From Campylobacter gastrosuis (GTDB taxonomy: Bacteria > Campylobacterota > Campylobacteria > Campylobacterales > Campylobacteraceae): DNA of 64,000 nucleotides. The notes below the pieces were generated by a model. It was not told the DNA's origin. It worked only from the letters and a program-made list of their open reading frames with translations, and did no database searches. The translations under genes and the position numbers were made by a program. Shown in pieces: positions 63,505-64,000 of this stretch (its first letter is position 1; each line of letters begins with the position of its first letter). The DNA lies in NCBI RefSeq assembly GCF_030249845.1, contig NZ_JANURM010000002.1:283597-347596 (forward strand), given 5' to 3'.

Positions 63505-64000
63505 TTACCTTTCTATCTTTTTAATAAACCTTGCAAACCTTGCGGCTATCTCTGGGATAATGCTATTACCTAGCATACCTACTCGCTCCACGTTCTGGCA
63601 AAACCCATCATCCTTTCGTATATCTCGCAAATCGTTTTCATATCCGTTTGCTTCTCGCCAAAAGTATCTATCACGTAAGGATACAATCTCTTTTGGTGGT
63701 TCTCGTGTGTTAGCATTTGACACCTCATAGAAAAGCGTTTCATCGCAAAAGCGTCCGACTTTATCGGAGTAGGCAATAACATACGCTCTTTTTCGCTCGT
63801 GCTTGTATCCGTAGGCACTAGCTCGTAATAAAAAAGCTCGGTAGCCATATCCACACTGCCTAAGCTCTTTCGCAAAAGCTTTAAAATAGGCTTTGTTTGT
63901 GATGAGTTCAGAGCTGTTTTCAAATAGAATAAATCTTGCATTTGTCGCCTTTGCTAATCTTAAAATTTCAGAAAATAGTGTGCTTCTAGTCCCACTAAAT
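63505..64000 (-). CDS. DNA (cytosine-5-)methyltransferase, C-terminal part (runs off the window end)
   Basis: About 164 C-terminal residues in one continuous frame from the window edge: FSGTRSTLFSEILRLAKA, FILFENSSELI (motif IV region, ENV-like reading ENS), FLLRASAYGYKHERKRAYVIAY (motif VIII-like QxRxR/R-R-E-R variant), and the final VGMLGNSIIPEIAARFARFI, which matches motifs IX-X (GNS/A-V at the end). The catalytic Cys (PCQ) lies outside the window. Phage-type orphan methyltransferase is likely; specificity not predictable. Confidence 0.72.
   Translation of the reverse strand, partial: FSGTRSTLFSEILRLAKATNARFILFENSSELITNKAYFKAFAKELRQCGYGYRAFLLRASAYGYKHERKRAYVIAYSDKVGRFCDETLFYEVSNANTREPPKEIVSLRDRYFWREANGYENDLRDIRKDDGFCQNVERVGMLGNSIIPEIAARFARFIKKIER

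Overview
The window is AT-rich bacterial chromosome from an epsilonproteobacterium, almost certainly a Campylobacter. The evidence is gene order and family content. The block rodA - rluD-like - flpA - trmB - ftsE - ftsX - envC-like - pyrH - rpoZ - spoT - tyrS - nitronate monooxygenase - amiA - mnmC matches the order I recall from C. jejuni, as does the block alr - small ORF - pgp2 // PCuAC chaperone - small ORF - Sco. A divergent tupA/tupBC tungstate transporter, a G10 homopolymer of the contingency-locus kind and frequent TTG starts fit the same genus. The species cannot be fixed from this sequence.

Layout. 1-731: N-terminal two thirds of rodA (minus). 785-18390: a dense, mostly overlapping plus-strand run covering tRNA/rRNA modification (rluD-like, trmB, mnmC), cell separation (ftsE, ftsX, degenerate LytM/EnvC-like protein, amiA), UMP kinase, omega, (p)ppGpp synthesis, TyrRS, riboflavin (ribD) and phosphatidylserine decarboxylase. 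18387-19908 holds two decaying genes, a 5'-truncated ThiF-like remnant and a racemase cut by one in-frame TAA, around a small tail-anchored protein. 19905-37086 is mostly minus strand: dnaX, usp, pnp, a PRTase, lptD, rdd, purD preceded by a probable 6S RNA, hemD, dnaE, a GluQ-like synthetase, an RRM protein, DJ-1, a YigZ-family protein and tupA. A 34-residue lipoprotein ORF sits on the plus strand at 21553. 37151-40863 has tupBC, galU and pgi. 40874-41096 contains a decayed duplicate of the mnmG 3' end. 41097-50661 has mnmG, a thioesterase, an M3 peptidase and two paralogous membrane GGDEF-EAL proteins with damaged catalytic motifs; the second ends in the G10 tract. 50765-53896 is rpsL-rpsG-fusA and tRNA-Arg(CCU). 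54403-60096 has dnaJ, two small exported paralogs, alr, pgp2 and a copper/oxidase-assembly trio.

60143-64000 is the left end of an integrated element: tRNA-Ser(GCU), a P4-type tyrosine integrase, a Rha-family regulator, small phage genes, a YopX-family protein and a cytosine-5 DNA methyltransferase running off the window. Its most interesting part is 62199-62640. Two related 27- and 29-residue hydrophobic peptides share an identical 13-base start and have strong Shine-Dalgarno sites. The first is driven by a perfect TTGACA-17-TATAAT promoter. A short convergent plus-strand RNA with its own TATAAT and intrinsic terminator lies between them and carries GCUCCUA, complementary to a peptide Shine-Dalgarno. 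A 10-base element downstream in the peptide mRNA can mask the first peptide's start region. Three copies of TTCATAGTTT sit in and around the promoter next to a small HTH gene. This looks like a type I toxin-antitoxin-like module under a dedicated repressor. I do not recognise it as a described system.

How genes work together: FtsEX, the EnvC-like protein and AmiA form a septal amidase-activation route; RodA, Alr, AmiA and Pgp2 are all peptidoglycan functions; PCuAC and Sco serve cytochrome oxidase copper delivery; TupABC supplies tungstate.
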